Notes under the pieces: model-generated
Databases searched by the model: none
Seen by the model: only the letters and a program-made list of their open reading frames with translations
What the model was told of the DNA's origin: nothing
Origin: Pedobacter miscanthi
GTDB lineage: Bacteria; Bacteroidota; Bacteroidia; Sphingobacteriales; Sphingobacteriaceae
Reading direction: 5' to 3'
NCBI RefSeq assembly: GCF_003315595.1
Contig: NZ_QNQU01000015.1
Location: 62,001-126,000 of the forward strand
Length of the DNA stretch: 64,000 nucleotides
Made by a program: the position numbers and the translations under genes
In this document: piece by piece, positions 25,725-36,200 of the stretch
How positions within the stretch are numbered: position 1 is the first letter of the stretch
How the letters are laid out: each line of letters opens with the position of its first letter

Positions 25725-28664
25725 CTATTTTGTGACAGGAATTCTTGTAGAAATTGTGGTGGTAGTGCCTTTTCCCTTAACAGAAGAAATCTGAAAAGTA
25801 GATTTTATCCGTTTACAACGGGTTTGAATATTGTTTAAGCCTCTTCCCCGCTCCACCGATTCGAGATCAAACCCCTCCCCATCATCGGTAGTTAAAATAT
25901 TGATGGTATTGTGATCGGTTTCAATCACCATAATCAGTACCTGTGTTGCCTTGGCATGCTTTAAAACATTATTCAGCATTTCTTTAAAAATAAGAGTGAG
26001 ATTGCGGTTAAACTCCATTGATAGCTGCAGTTTTTGGTATTTGGGCAGCACACCTTCCATTTTAAAATCAACGCCGGTATTCTGGAATAAATCTATCCCG
26101 AAATTTTTAATGTGCACTAAAATCTCAAACAGATTGTCGCTGTGCGGATCGAGCGCCCAAAGAATGTCTTTTGTTCCGGTATAAAGCAGCCCCGCATTTT
26201 CCCTGATTAAACGGATGAGTTCTTTTTGCTCTTTTTCGGCACCATTCACCTTTTTATCTAAAATCTCCGATAAAACATTTATCCTGGTTAATTTATTGCC
26301 AATGTCATCGTGAAAATCTTCGGCGGTCTGTTTCCTTATTTTTTCCTGTTCTTTCAGCTTCAGTTTTTCAAACTGGTGTTTCTTCCGTTCGCGCGTTTTA
26401 AAAATCAGGTAAAAAATAAGCCAGATTAAAAATATCAATACCAGAAATGCACCGATCTTAAATAAAACAGTATCATAAATGGGCGGTACAATGGTAAAAC
26501 TGAACTGCTCTATATTAGATTGCTGACCGTTTGCGATGGCATAAACCTGAAAAGTGTAACTACCGGGCTTAATGGCAGAATATTCGATCTCAGTATTGGG
26601 TACAGGTTTACTGAAATCATTATCTATACCTACCAGTTTATACCGGTACAACACACTTAAGGGGCTGGTAAGATAAACTCCTTTAAAGCTGATGGCAATG
26701 TGGTTCTGGCTATAATCTAATTTGTAAAAGCCTTGTTTCTTCTGGCTCAAATCAAGACACAAATCTTTTGACCGGTCGGTTTTATGGAATATATTAATAC
26801 ACTGGATATGGATAAACGGACTTTTTTTGCTTTCGTCTGTTGGAGAAGTATTGCATTTAACCAATCCGTTAATGGTACCTACCAGGATATTGTTTTTGTA
26901 ATTGATAATGGCATTTTGATTACACTCTACAACCAGCGGCTGATCCCTGAAAACTTCGTAATGCTGTTCTGTTTTGTTATAGGTTAACTTATTTATTCCG
27001 CGGCCCGTACCTGCCCATAAATTGTTTTTATTATCAATAGCAAGGCTGTAAATATCGTTGGAGTTTAGTCCATTGGCAACCACATAACGTTTAATGGCCT
27101 TTGTTTTTAAATCCCAGGTAATAATACCATCGCCAAGCGTAGCAAAAACCAGGTTATTACCATGTTTGATGATGCTTAAAATATGTATATGGTTGAGCGC
27201 TTTAATTTGAAAACCAGGATCTATTTTTTTATTCCTGATTAGCGTAACACCGTTTGAGGTGCCCAGCAGTACGCTATCCTTACTTAAAGGGTAAGGAAAA
27301 ATGCAGGAAGAATATCCATCAAACCCGGTAATTTTTTCAATTTTACCATCTTTTAAATAGGTGGCAGATTTTAATCCGTTGATCCAGATCCCGCCTTCAC
27401 TGTCTTCACCGATACAACTATTATCAAAACGTTCGGGTTTTAATACCTGCGAAAATTTTTGTCCATCGTATTTCCAAACACCATTACCATAGGTTGATAT
27501 CCAGATATTTTTTGCCTTGTCGGCATAAACGAAATAGATTTTTTTATCCTTGAAAACCGGATTACTGATCTGCTCTACTTTTTTACCATCGTACTTAAAA
27601 ACGCCTTTATTGTAGGTTCCAAACCATAAATTGTCATTTTTATCTGCAGCGATCCCGCTGATCGGGTAAGCAATATCCTGACCTTTAAATTTATTGTAAC
27701 GGATAAAGGCATCTCCCTCGTACTTATAAATTCCATCACTGAAACAGGAAATCCAGATGTTATTTTCAGCATCTTTAAAAATTTCATTCACCTGGTTATC
27801 ACTCAGTCCGTTATCTGAATTGAAATAGATAGATGTACCATTTTCATGAACAAGGTAAGCACCTTTTTCCGACCCAATCCAGATATTTCCTTTGTTATCC
27901 TGTTCTATAGCATAATAGGTGTCGATTTTAGGATTTTTGAAAAATGGTTTCACCACTCCATTTTCGGATACATAAATACCGCTACGATAGGTTAACAGGT
28001 AAAATTTGTTCTTTATCCTCCTGTCGAATAGAACTTTTCTGATGGAGAGTGCTCCTAATTGAGCCGGCAGTTTCTGATAAATTACCCATTTGTTATTTTT
28101 GAGCTGATAAATTCCCTTTTCTGCAACAGCGGCATAAAGATTTCCATTTTGATCGGTATTAATCGTATTTACATACAAGCCCCCTACAGCATAAAAAACA
28201 TGCCTGCCTTTTTCAATTTTAAAAAGTTTATGATCGGTTACTCCCCAAATGATGCCTTGTTTATCTTTTAAAAGATTGTTTACACTTTTCCCAGAAAAAA
28301 TAGTGGTAATTTTTCCTTTTTTCAGACTGTTAATCCCAGCCTCGGTTCCAAAATAAATCTGCCCCTGATTATCTTCAAGAATGCAGTTTACCGAATTAGA
28401 ACTCAATCCATCGGCTTTGCTATAGGAGGTAAAAATTTTTCCGTCGAAATTACTTACACCACCAAACGTTCCGAGCCAGAGTGTTCTGTCGTTAGCCTGA
28501 TAAATGGACATTACCTGCGATTGCGGCAGACCATCTTTTAAACTGTAGTTGGTAAAGTTATAGCTTTGGGCAGATAGCCGGAGGCTAAAAACCAAAATGA
28601 AAGAAATTATGAAATTTATTTTGACTATAGACAGTTTACTGCACATACCATACAAAATAAACAT
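25725..28664 (-). CDS. Two-component regulator propeller sensor histidine kinase
   Basis: A membrane sensor kinase of about 979 residues. I chose the ATG at 28664; the frame extends to a TTG at 28676. A signal/anchor segment ends at SLRLSAQ, followed by repeated propeller blades with the motif of two-component regulator propellers (LWLGTFGGVSNFDG, IWIGSEKGAYL, LWFGTYNKGVFKYDG and others), a Y_Y_Y domain, one membrane helix near residue 740, a HisKA_3 domain with phosphoacceptor His in EDFHDDIGNKLTR, and an HATPase domain (DDGEGFDLE). Unlike hybrid sensors, it lacks a fused receiver and AraC domain and relies on the separate regulator downstream. Confidence 0.93.
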   Translation of the reverse strand: MFILYGMCSKLSIVKINFIISFILVFSLRLSAQSYNFTNYSLKDGLPQSQVMSIYQANDRTLWLGTFGGVSNFDGKIFTSYSKADGLSSNSVNCILEDNQGQIYFGTEAGINSLKKGKITTIFSGKSVNNLLKDKQGIIWGVTDHKLFKIEKGRHVFYAVGGLYVNTINTDQNGNLYAAVAEKGIYQLKNNKWVIYQKLPAQLGALSIRKVLFDRRIKNKFYLLTYRSGIYVSENGVVKPFFKNPKIDTYYAIEQDNKGNIWIGSEKGAYLVHENGTSIYFNSDNGLSDNQVNEIFKDAENNIWISCFSDGIYKYEGDAFIRYNKFKGQDIAYPISGIAADKNDNLWFGTYNKGVFKYDGKKVEQISNPVFKDKKIYFVYADKAKNIWISTYGNGVWKYDGQKFSQVLKPERFDNSCIGEDSEGGIWINGLKSATYLKDGKIEKITGFDGYSSCIFPYPLSKDSVLLGTSNGVTLIRNKKIDPGFQIKALNHIHILSIIKHGNNLVFATLGDGIITWDLKTKAIKRYVVANGLNSNDIYSLAIDNKNNLWAGTGRGINKLTYNKTEQHYEVFRDQPLVVECNQNAIINYKNNILVGTINGLVKCNTSPTDESKKSPFIHIQCINIFHKTDRSKDLCLDLSQKKQGFYKLDYSQNHIAISFKGVYLTSPLSVLYRYKLVGIDNDFSKPVPNTEIEYSAIKPGSYTFQVYAIANGQQSNIEQFSFTIVPPIYDTVLFKIGAFLVLIFLIWLIFYLIFKTRERKKHQFEKLKLKEQEKIRKQTAEDFHDDIGNKLTRINVLSEILDKKVNGAEKEQKELIRLIRENAGLLYTGTKDILWALDPHSDNLFEILVHIKNFGIDLFQNTGVDFKMEGVLPKYQKLQLSMEFNRNLTLIFKEMLNNVLKHAKATQVLIMVIETDHNTINILTTDDGEGFDLESVERGRGLNNIQTRCKRIKSTFQISSVKGKGTTTTISTRIPVTK

Positions 28665-28703
28665 AATTTCTTTCAAATGCTATCCCCCAGAAAGGGGGAT
28701 ATT

Positions 28704-31073
28704 TTATGCGTTCCCCATATATGGATCGGTTTGGGTAATTTCTCCGGTTTCTATTTTGCCCGCATAACGCTGTTTAAAAATGCTGTTACCAGCCTGTAAT
28801 ACACTGAAATCGTACCAATTGGCATTTTTAGCAAGATGAAGTACAACATTTGTACTCGATTTCGGCTTCATACTTACCGTTTTAACGCCGCTTTTGTATT
28901 TGTTATCGATAATTTGCAGGGTAATTACAGCAGCGCTTTTATTTTCTATCGCAAAAACCAGGTTTCCGTTAAGTTTTTTACTTACCAAACCACTTTGTTC
29001 GGGATAGGCTTTAATCGAAACGGCAGGATTTTTTTTACTTCCGGCAAAATACCTGTAAAAACCATTCGGGCCACTGATGGCTAAATCGTAAGCTTCACTA
29101 TCGAAATCATCGATTTTGATACTGTCTTTCAGGGTATCGCCAGCTTTTACTGCATAAGCCCATGTTTTTCCGGCCACGCCTTTAAATTTAGCGATGGTAT
29201 TCATGTTGAATGGTGCACCGATACTTTCGGTTTCACTGCCAAACAAAGTTTTAGCGGATTGGAAGGTAAGTTCGATTTCGTTATTTACCAGATTTGCATC
29301 AACCATTAAATGATATGGAAGTGCACAGGCAGGTTTGGTTCCGTTTTCCTGCATTGGTGCATGAACAGATGTTTCACGTGAAAAGGACTCAAATTTATTG
29401 ATTTTGGCTACTTCAATTTTATTTAAAGCGGTTGGGCCAACTTGTGCAGGTTTATTTTTAGCATTACCGATATTGGTTACAACTACATCACGTTTTAAGG
29501 GTTCTGGTGATTTAATTTCTTCGCCGTTATAAGGCCTGAATACCGAGGTTAAATCGCCGCAAATGTTTCTGCGCCAATCGCTGATATTATTGCTTTTAAT
29601 GTTTTTTCCTGTTTTTTTGGCCAGCCATTTCTCCATAAACATCAATGAAGAAGTATGATCAAAAACCTGCGAGTTTACAAAACCGCCCTTGCTCCATGGC
29701 GAAGCAATTACCAAAGGTACACGGTAGCCCAAGCCAATCGGACTTCCCTTACGGGCTTCGAAATCGGTAGCATAACTGATTCCGGGAGAAACTTTTCCGC
29801 TGGTCGTATCATCAGGATTTGGTACCACAAAAGGTGGCTGATGATCGAAATAACCATCATTTTCATCGTAGGTTAAAACAAATATGGTTTTTCTCCATAC
29901 CTCCGGGTTTTTGGTTAAAATATCCAAAGCTTCGCTTACATACCATGTTCCGTACAAAGGCGAACTGGTATGGTCTGAAAAACGCTGTGGGGCTACCAGC
30001 CACGAAACCGTTGGCAATTTTCCACTGTCAACATCTTTTCTGAACTGGTGGAAAATATCCCCTTTTGGAACATTTATAGTTTCAGATTGTCCCTGATCAT
30101 TTTTGAAGGTAAAAGGCTCCAGTTCCAGGTAATCTTTTTGCGAAATATTAGTGGTAAAGGCTTTATCGACTAAATTTTTCTCCTTTTGCGACAGTTTATC
30201 ATATTTTGCCTGAACTTCTTTGGCTGTTAAAGGTGGCTTGACGGTATTATCACCGTTTTTTCTAAAATAAGCTGATAATTTAACATTGTGCCTGCTGATG
30301 TATTCAACAGGATTATCACCATAATTTCCCAACCAATCATCTATCTCACCTTCAGGAAGTTTTGATGTCCAAAGTTCGTTCTGGTAAATACGCCAGTCGA
30401 TTCCGTTATCTTCCAAAGTTTCCTGAAAAGTTGGCCAATCAACAAATACATTATTCTGCGATTCAGCCTGATCATTATTCACCACGGCTACGCGGTTTGC
30501 ACTTTTCTCTCCACGTATCGTTCCGGTAAAAAAGAAAAGTCGGTTTGGAGTTGTTCCGGTTAGTGATGAGCAAAAATGCTGATCGCAAATGGTAAAGGCA
30601 TCGGCCATGGCATAGTAGAAAGGGATGTCGTTCCGATCGTAATAAGCCAAAGTCATAGGTGTTTTTACCGGGAGCCATTTATCATAACGACCACCATTAC
30701 GTGCAGCAACCTGGTCGTTCCACGAGTGGGGCAAACCACCCTGCCAGGTAATTTTTGTTTTATTAATGTCGACATGAAAAGGCGCATAAGTGTAACCCTG
30801 ACCATCCTTTTGTAACCAAACTTTGTTACCATCGGGCTGAATGTGTGGATGTGGATCGTTAAATCCGCGTACGCCTTTCATTTTACCGAACATGTGATCG
30901 AAAGACCTGTTTTCCTGCATCAGAAAAACAATGTGTTCTGCATCATAAAAGGTGCTGCCCGGCTCTGGGTTAATGGCCATGGCTTTTAGTACCGAACTGG
31001 GCAAAGTGTTGGCCATGCCCGTGGCCCCGGCAAACAAGGCCGCTTTTTTTAAAAATTCTCTACGTGAGTCCAT
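28704..31073 (-). CDS. Phosphocholine-specific phospholipase C
   Basis: A 789-residue exported enzyme of the phosphoesterase family that includes PlcN/PlcH of Pseudomonas. A twin-arginine signal (SRREFLKKAALFAG) begins the protein. The catalytic domain carries IVFLMQENRSFDHMFG, SLTGTTPNRLFFFTG, LTYDENDGYFDHQPPF and DHTSS motifs that hold the metal and nucleophile sites. Two C-terminal beta domains (about 580-785) match the DUF756 repeats of bacterial phospholipases C. It should split phosphatidylcholine or sphingomyelin into phosphocholine and a diacylglycerol or ceramide. It lies between the histidine kinase and the GDPD-GH16 gene. Confidence 0.9.
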   Translation of the reverse strand: MDSRREFLKKAALFAGATGMANTLPSSVLKAMAINPEPGSTFYDAEHIVFLMQENRSFDHMFGKMKGVRGFNDPHPHIQPDGNKVWLQKDGQGYTYAPFHVDINKTKITWQGGLPHSWNDQVAARNGGRYDKWLPVKTPMTLAYYDRNDIPFYYAMADAFTICDQHFCSSLTGTTPNRLFFFTGTIRGEKSANRVAVVNNDQAESQNNVFVDWPTFQETLEDNGIDWRIYQNELWTSKLPEGEIDDWLGNYGDNPVEYISRHNVKLSAYFRKNGDNTVKPPLTAKEVQAKYDKLSQKEKNLVDKAFTTNISQKDYLELEPFTFKNDQGQSETINVPKGDIFHQFRKDVDSGKLPTVSWLVAPQRFSDHTSSPLYGTWYVSEALDILTKNPEVWRKTIFVLTYDENDGYFDHQPPFVVPNPDDTTSGKVSPGISYATDFEARKGSPIGLGYRVPLVIASPWSKGGFVNSQVFDHTSSLMFMEKWLAKKTGKNIKSNNISDWRRNICGDLTSVFRPYNGEEIKSPEPLKRDVVVTNIGNAKNKPAQVGPTALNKIEVAKINKFESFSRETSVHAPMQENGTKPACALPYHLMVDANLVNNEIELTFQSAKTLFGSETESIGAPFNMNTIAKFKGVAGKTWAYAVKAGDTLKDSIKIDDFDSEAYDLAISGPNGFYRYFAGSKKNPAVSIKAYPEQSGLVSKKLNGNLVFAIENKSAAVITLQIIDNKYKSGVKTVSMKPKSSTNVVLHLAKNANWYDFSVLQAGNSIFKQRYAGKIETGEITQTDPYMGNA
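29370..29385. promoter_or_regulatory. parS-like palindrome inside the phospholipase C gene
   Basis: TGTTTCACGTGAAAAG matches 14 of 16 positions of the ParB-binding parS consensus TGTTnCACGTGAAACA, with a perfect 12-nt palindrome TTTCACGTGAAA at its centre. It lies 11.3 kb from the two sites upstream of mnmG. Being inside a gene is normal for parS, but one site could arise by chance. Confidence 0.35.
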
Positions 31074-31212
31074 AAATTATACAATATAGCTTAGATACCG
31101 CAAGTTATGATTTTTAGTCCAAAGTCCTTAGTCTAGCGTCCACAGTCGAGTAAGCCATTCATCCAACAATAAAACAATCGAGCAGTGTGGCAATTCTCAG
31201 TTGGCAGTTTGC

Positions 31213-31356
31213 AATTTTCAGTTAACCGATTTAAACAATTAACCAGTTAACCCAACAATGAAACAGTTTCCAGTTTGCAGTCACCAATAAACAAATGTCC
31301 AATGAACGAATGAACCAATTTTCAGTTAACCGATTTAAACAATTAACCAGTTAACC
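31213..31356. repeat. 40-bp exact direct repeat in low-complexity spacer
   Basis: Positions 31213-31252 and 31317-31356 are identical over 40 nt (beginning AATTTTCAGTTAACCGATTT) and lie 104 nt apart. The 313-nt gap between the phospholipase C and GDPD-GH16 genes is built from such short related words (CAGTTTGCA, CCAGTTAACC, CAATGAA) and has no coding frame. No promoter-like element is evident in it. Confidence 0.7.
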
Positions 31357-31386
31357 TCAATAATGAAGCAATGAACAAATAAACCT

Positions 31387-32892
31387 CTATTTCTGGTACA
31401 CCCTTACATAATCAACTTTCATGGTCGCCGGGAAAATAGTATTATCAACACCTTTTTTTCCGCCCCAGCCGCCACCTACTGCAACATTTAAAATCATATG
31501 GAAATTCTGATCGAAAGGCCAGTCGCCCGATCCTTTTTTGGTATTGTTAAAAGTGAGGTATTTTTGATCGTCGATAAAGAAGTCGATGCGATCGGCAAAC
31601 CATTCGATGGCATAAACATGGTATTTGGTATAAGGATTTTCGACTTTTAAAGCCTTACCCACCTGCGTTTTGATTACGTGGTTAAATTTTTCGGTATGTA
31701 CCGTTCCGTGTACACTATCAGGATCGTAACCTACATGCTCCATAATATCAATTTCGCCGCTTTTTGGCCAGCTGCCATATTTCCAGTCGGTTGGTAAAGC
31801 CCAAATGGCAGGCCATAATCCCCTGCCTTTTGGCAACATGGCACGTACTTCTACCCTGCCATATTTAAAATCAAATTTATTTTTGGTTACCAACCTGGCC
31901 GAAGTATAGTGATTGGCATCTTTATCCGCTTTGATAACGTTAATATTCAGGTTTCCTTTTTTAACCACGGCATTTGCGCTATCAGCATCTGTATAATATT
32001 GAAGTTCTTTATTCCCCCAGCCTTTTCCGCCCACATCGTAACTCCAGTTTTTAGTTAATGGCAATCCGGCATCATCAAATTCATCAGCCCACTTTAATTT
32101 CCACCCTTGTGCAACGGGAGTTTTTTTAATTTCTTCAAAAAGTAATTCAGGCTCGTTGGTAGTAATGTAATCTACCTTGTGGGCCAAAAGCCACTGCATT
32201 TCGGGTACTGCATTTACCGTCCACGCATTTACGGTTAAACCCAATTTCTGTGCATTTTCTATCCAGTTATCTTTTTGGTATACGCTATAGTGATAATCAA
32301 CGCCTGTTAACTTATCTGCTTTCATTTGCTCAGCGCTGATTTCGCCCCTTAAATAAGCAACCTTTGCTTTGGGCAATAAAGCTAAAACACGTTTGCAGTA
32401 ATCGTAATCAAAACTAATGTACTCCACCCAGTCGGTTACTTTTAATCGCTGTACCATTTCTACGCATTTATTGGTAACATCAATACCGCGTTCTTTACTG
32501 ATTAAAGAGGGTTTTATCTCCAGAATCAGTTTGGTCGTTTTCTGTTTTTTACCTTCCAGCAGGTAGGCTTCCAAGGTTGGGATTTTCTCGCCATTGTTCA
32601 TGGTTTTAGTCAATAAGTCGTTATAACTAACTTTCTCGATGGTTAAACCCTGAAATTCTGGATCGTGGTTAATTACCAGAACCCCATCTGCCGTCATCCA
32701 TACATCGAATTCTGAACCATAACAACCCAGTTTTACGGCTTCGTTTAAAGAAGCAATGGAATTTTGAGGAAAATTATTTTTCTTCCAGGCACCCCGGTGT
32801 GCAATTACCTGGTTTTTGTTCCAGTGAAATTTTTGGGCAAAGGAAGCAGTAAAAATGAACAACATCAGTGCAGAAATAAGTATTCGTTTCAT
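31387..32892 (-). CDS. Fusion of glycerophosphodiester phosphodiesterase and GH16 beta-glucanase
   Basis: A 501-residue exported protein with two enzyme domains. After a signal peptide (ending ASFAQ) residues 28-262 form a GDPD TIM barrel: His32-Arg33 in AHRGAW, Glu61 and Asp63 in SEFDVW, His76 in INHDPE, Glu in LILEIKP and a closing TTNEPELL. Residues 268-501 form a glycoside hydrolase 16 jelly roll with the catalytic signature GEIDIMEH (nucleophile Glu380, Asp382, acid/base Glu385). The linker is only a few residues. GH16 of this type cleaves beta-1,3 or mixed-link glucans; GDPD cleaves glycerophosphodiesters. Both active sites look complete. Confidence 0.93.
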   Translation of the reverse strand: MKRILISALMLFIFTASFAQKFHWNKNQVIAHRGAWKKNNFPQNSIASLNEAVKLGCYGSEFDVWMTADGVLVINHDPEFQGLTIEKVSYNDLLTKTMNNGEKIPTLEAYLLEGKKQKTTKLILEIKPSLISKERGIDVTNKCVEMVQRLKVTDWVEYISFDYDYCKRVLALLPKAKVAYLRGEISAEQMKADKLTGVDYHYSVYQKDNWIENAQKLGLTVNAWTVNAVPEMQWLLAHKVDYITTNEPELLFEEIKKTPVAQGWKLKWADEFDDAGLPLTKNWSYDVGGKGWGNKELQYYTDADSANAVVKKGNLNINVIKADKDANHYTSARLVTKNKFDFKYGRVEVRAMLPKGRGLWPAIWALPTDWKYGSWPKSGEIDIMEHVGYDPDSVHGTVHTEKFNHVIKTQVGKALKVENPYTKYHVYAIEWFADRIDFFIDDQKYLTFNNTKKGSGDWPFDQNFHMILNVAVGGGWGGKKGVDNTIFPATMKVDYVRVYQK

Positions 32893-32917
32893 GTTTTGTT
32901 ATGGTTATACAAAAAAT

Positions 32918-32925
32918 CAAAAGTA
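32918..32925 (-). promoter_or_regulatory. Candidate -7 element of the GDPD-GH16 gene
   Basis: On the minus strand TACTTTTG fits TAnnTTTG and lies 25 nt ahead of the ATG at 32892. No good -33 TTG is visible. Confidence 0.45.
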
Positions 32926-33260
32926 GATTTTTATGCGAACACCCGTTTAAAATCTATGTAACCTTTGTATTAATAAAAACAAGATAAAGATTTTTAAATT
33001 AATCAGTCACATTGTTAATTGCCCGATATACACCTGGCTTTGTTAAATAAACCCGATTGACGCGGAAACCAAAAGCTTTTTCCGCTTTTGTTGCAGCAAA
33101 AAGCGGGACAGAAAACCGCCATGAAACACCATCCTTCGTTTTCCAAAGAAAAAAATAACATCTCAATTATCCGTTAACTGGTAAACTATTTGAAATAAAC
33201 GCGTTACCTTAACATGCTTTCCTTTTAATTGACTGGAACAATTTTTACATTTACGGTGAT
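32926..33260. other. Non-coding gap with one hairpin
   Basis: This stretch between the divergent GDPD-GH16 and DUF4175 genes has no convincing frame. It holds the hairpin CCGCTTTT/AAAAGCGG (33082-33106) in a segment resembling other decayed intergenic words of the window. TACATTTA (33246-33253), one base from the -7 consensus, lies just before the DUF4175 start. Confidence 0.4.
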
Positions 33261-36200
33261 ATGGTGAGCAATAACTACAGCGAATTATTACGGAAGATTG
33301 ATGAGTTTATCCGAAAATTTTACCTCAATAAAATTTTACGGGGCAGCATTTATGCTGCAGCAATACTCTTAGCCCTATATTTAATCGTTTTTTTAAGCCT
33401 TTATTACCTCAACCCATCAGCAGGTTTAAAAACTTTTGTTTTTTTCGCATATCTACTGATCGGAATATTGTTAATAGGTTTTCTCATTGTAAAACCGCTT
33501 TTATCGATGTTGAAATTGGGCAAACACCTTACTTTCGACGAAGCATCGGTTATCATCGGAAACCACTTTTCCGATATTAAGGATAAATTGCTCAACACCC
33601 TGCAACTTCACCGCTTGTCAGAAAACCAGCCCAATAACAACCACCTCATTATTGCCAGTATCGATCAGAAAATCCTCGAACTTAAACCCGTTCCCTTTTA
33701 CACCGCTGTTAGCATTAACGATAACCGCAGGTATTTAAAGTACCTTTTTCTTCCGCTTTCCATCATTTTACTTATTGCCATCATCGCCCCGGCCATTTTG
33801 CGCGAGGGTACGAACAGTTTTTTCAAATACAATGAATACATTGCACCTAAAGCCCCTTTCAGTTTTACTATTTTAAATAAAAGTTTAACCGTTACACAGG
33901 GTGATGACGTTACCATAAACCTCAAACTATCTGGTGATCAGCTCCCTGCCGAAATTTATGTAGAAGACGGAAAAAACACTTATAAACTACAGAAAGAGAA
34001 CATCAGCAAGTTTAATTACAGCATTAAAAACATCCAGAACGATAAAAAACTGGTTTTTAAAGGCGGCGGTTTTAGTTCGTCGGTTTTTACCCTTACCGTT
34101 AAACCACGTCCGGAGTTACTTAATGCAACCGCAACTTTAAATTTTCCTGCTTATTTAGGAAAAAAGCCTGAAGAGGTTGCCAATGTTGGCGATATGCTCC
34201 TACCCGAAGGAACAAAGGTTACCTGGAATTTTAAAACCGGAAAAAGCAATTCGATTTTATTTATCCTCAACGGTACCGAAAATGTTTTACCAGTGGAAGA
34301 CAATGAATCGGCTTTCAATGCCGTCATTAAAAATAACTCAAAATACAGCGTTACCCCTAAAAATGAATATGTTACTCTGCGCGATTCTTTATCTCATCAG
34401 ATTACCGTGGTTAAAGATCAGTCGCCAGGGATAAATGTTGAAGAAAAACCAGATTCGGTAAGCAATAAAGCACTGTATTTCAGCGGGAATGTTACTGATG
34501 ATTATGGCTTTAGCCGTTTAAGTTTTAAATATAACATTAAAGAAAATAACCGGATTGTTGGTTCATTTACCAAAAATATTGCGATTAAAAGTAACGTAAC
34601 CGAGAATAACTTTTTCTATTTCTGGGATTTAAAAACCGCTGCAGCCAAACCCGGACAGGAAATTGAATATTATTTCGAAGTGGCCGATAATGATGGCGTT
34701 AATGGAGCAAAAGTTACCAGATCGGAAATTAAAACCTTCAAACAGCCTACTAAAAAAGAAACCGCGGAGCAGGTAAATGCCAGTAACCAGGCTTTAAAAC
34801 AAAAAGTACAATCTGCTATCCGTTTAGCAAATACCATCGAAAAAGAAAGTAAAAAAGTTGCCGAAAGCCTGATCGATAAAAAACAGATTTCTTTCGAAGA
34901 TAAAAAGCAAATCGAAGCCCTTTTGGATAAACAAAAACAGCTTGATGAAGCCGTTAAGGAAATTAAAGAACAGAATGACAAAAATATCCAGCAACAGGAA
35001 GATCAAAAACAGACCGAAGAGCTTTTAGAAAAACAGAAACAGATTAAAGATTTGTTTGATAATGTGCTTGATGAGAAAACCAAAGAGCTGCTGCAGAAAC
35101 TGCAGAACCTGATGAATGAAAAAAATAAAGATCAGACACAGGATGAACTTTCTAAAATGCAGCTGGACAATAAAACCCTCAAAAATGAATTAGATCGTAT
35201 TTTAGAACTTTATAAACAGTTAGAATTTGAGCAGAACCTACAGGCCGATATCGATCGTTTAAATGAACTTGCCAAAGAACAGAAAAAACTATCAGAACAA
35301 ACCAAAGATAAAAAACAGGATAACGAAGCCTTAAAGCAAAAACAGGATGCGCTTAATAAGGAAATGAAAGACCTTAAAGATGATCTTAAAAAGCTAGAGG
35401 AAAAAAATAAGAGTTTAGAAAGACCAAATCCTTACGAAAATCCTGAAAAAGATGTTCAGGATATACAGAAAGAACAACAGGACAGTAAGGATGCTTTAGA
35501 TAAAAAAGATTCGAAAAATGCCAGTCAGAAACAGCAGAAAGCGGCCGAGCAGATGGAAAAATTATCTAAAAAAATGAGCGATATGCAGCAACAGGGCGAA
35601 GAAATGGAAAATAACCTGAATGCCAAAGAGTTGCGCCGTTTGTTGGAAAATCTGCTCACCACATCTTTCGATCAGGAAAAGGTGATGCTGGCTTTAAAGA
35701 AAATGACCGCTACCGATCCCTCTTATACCAGTAATGTACAGAAACAGCGCAGCATTAAAGATAACCTTAAAACCATTGCAGATAGTTTATACAGTTTAAG
35801 CAAACGCGTACCACAGATCGAATCGACGGTTAATGAGGAAATGAATAAAATCAATTTTAACCTTGATAAAAGTTTGGAAAGCCTTGGCGACAGACGGACA
35901 GCAGAAGCTAACCGTTTCCAGCAATTTACGATGACTTCTATTAATAACCTCACCCTGATGCTGAGCGAAGCATTAAGCCAGTTGCAGAACATGCAAAAAA
36001 ATGGCAAAGGTGGCAGTGGAAAAAAACAGAAGCAGGGCATGAAACAGCTTTCACAAATGCAGGATAAGTTGAATAAAAGTATGCAGCAGGCTCGTGAACA
36101 GATGCAGAAATCGGGAGGTAACCAGGGCACAGTGGGTAAAGGGCAAATGAGCCAGGAGTTTGGAAAAATGGCACAGCAACAGCAAATGATCCGTCAGGCA

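Noticed and set aside
35723..36130. Cysteine-rich 135-residue frame antisense to the DUF4175 gene
   Set aside because: It is a mirror of the Lys/Gln-rich coiled coil; the same holds for the frame at 34670-34981. The composition is that of the reverse complement.
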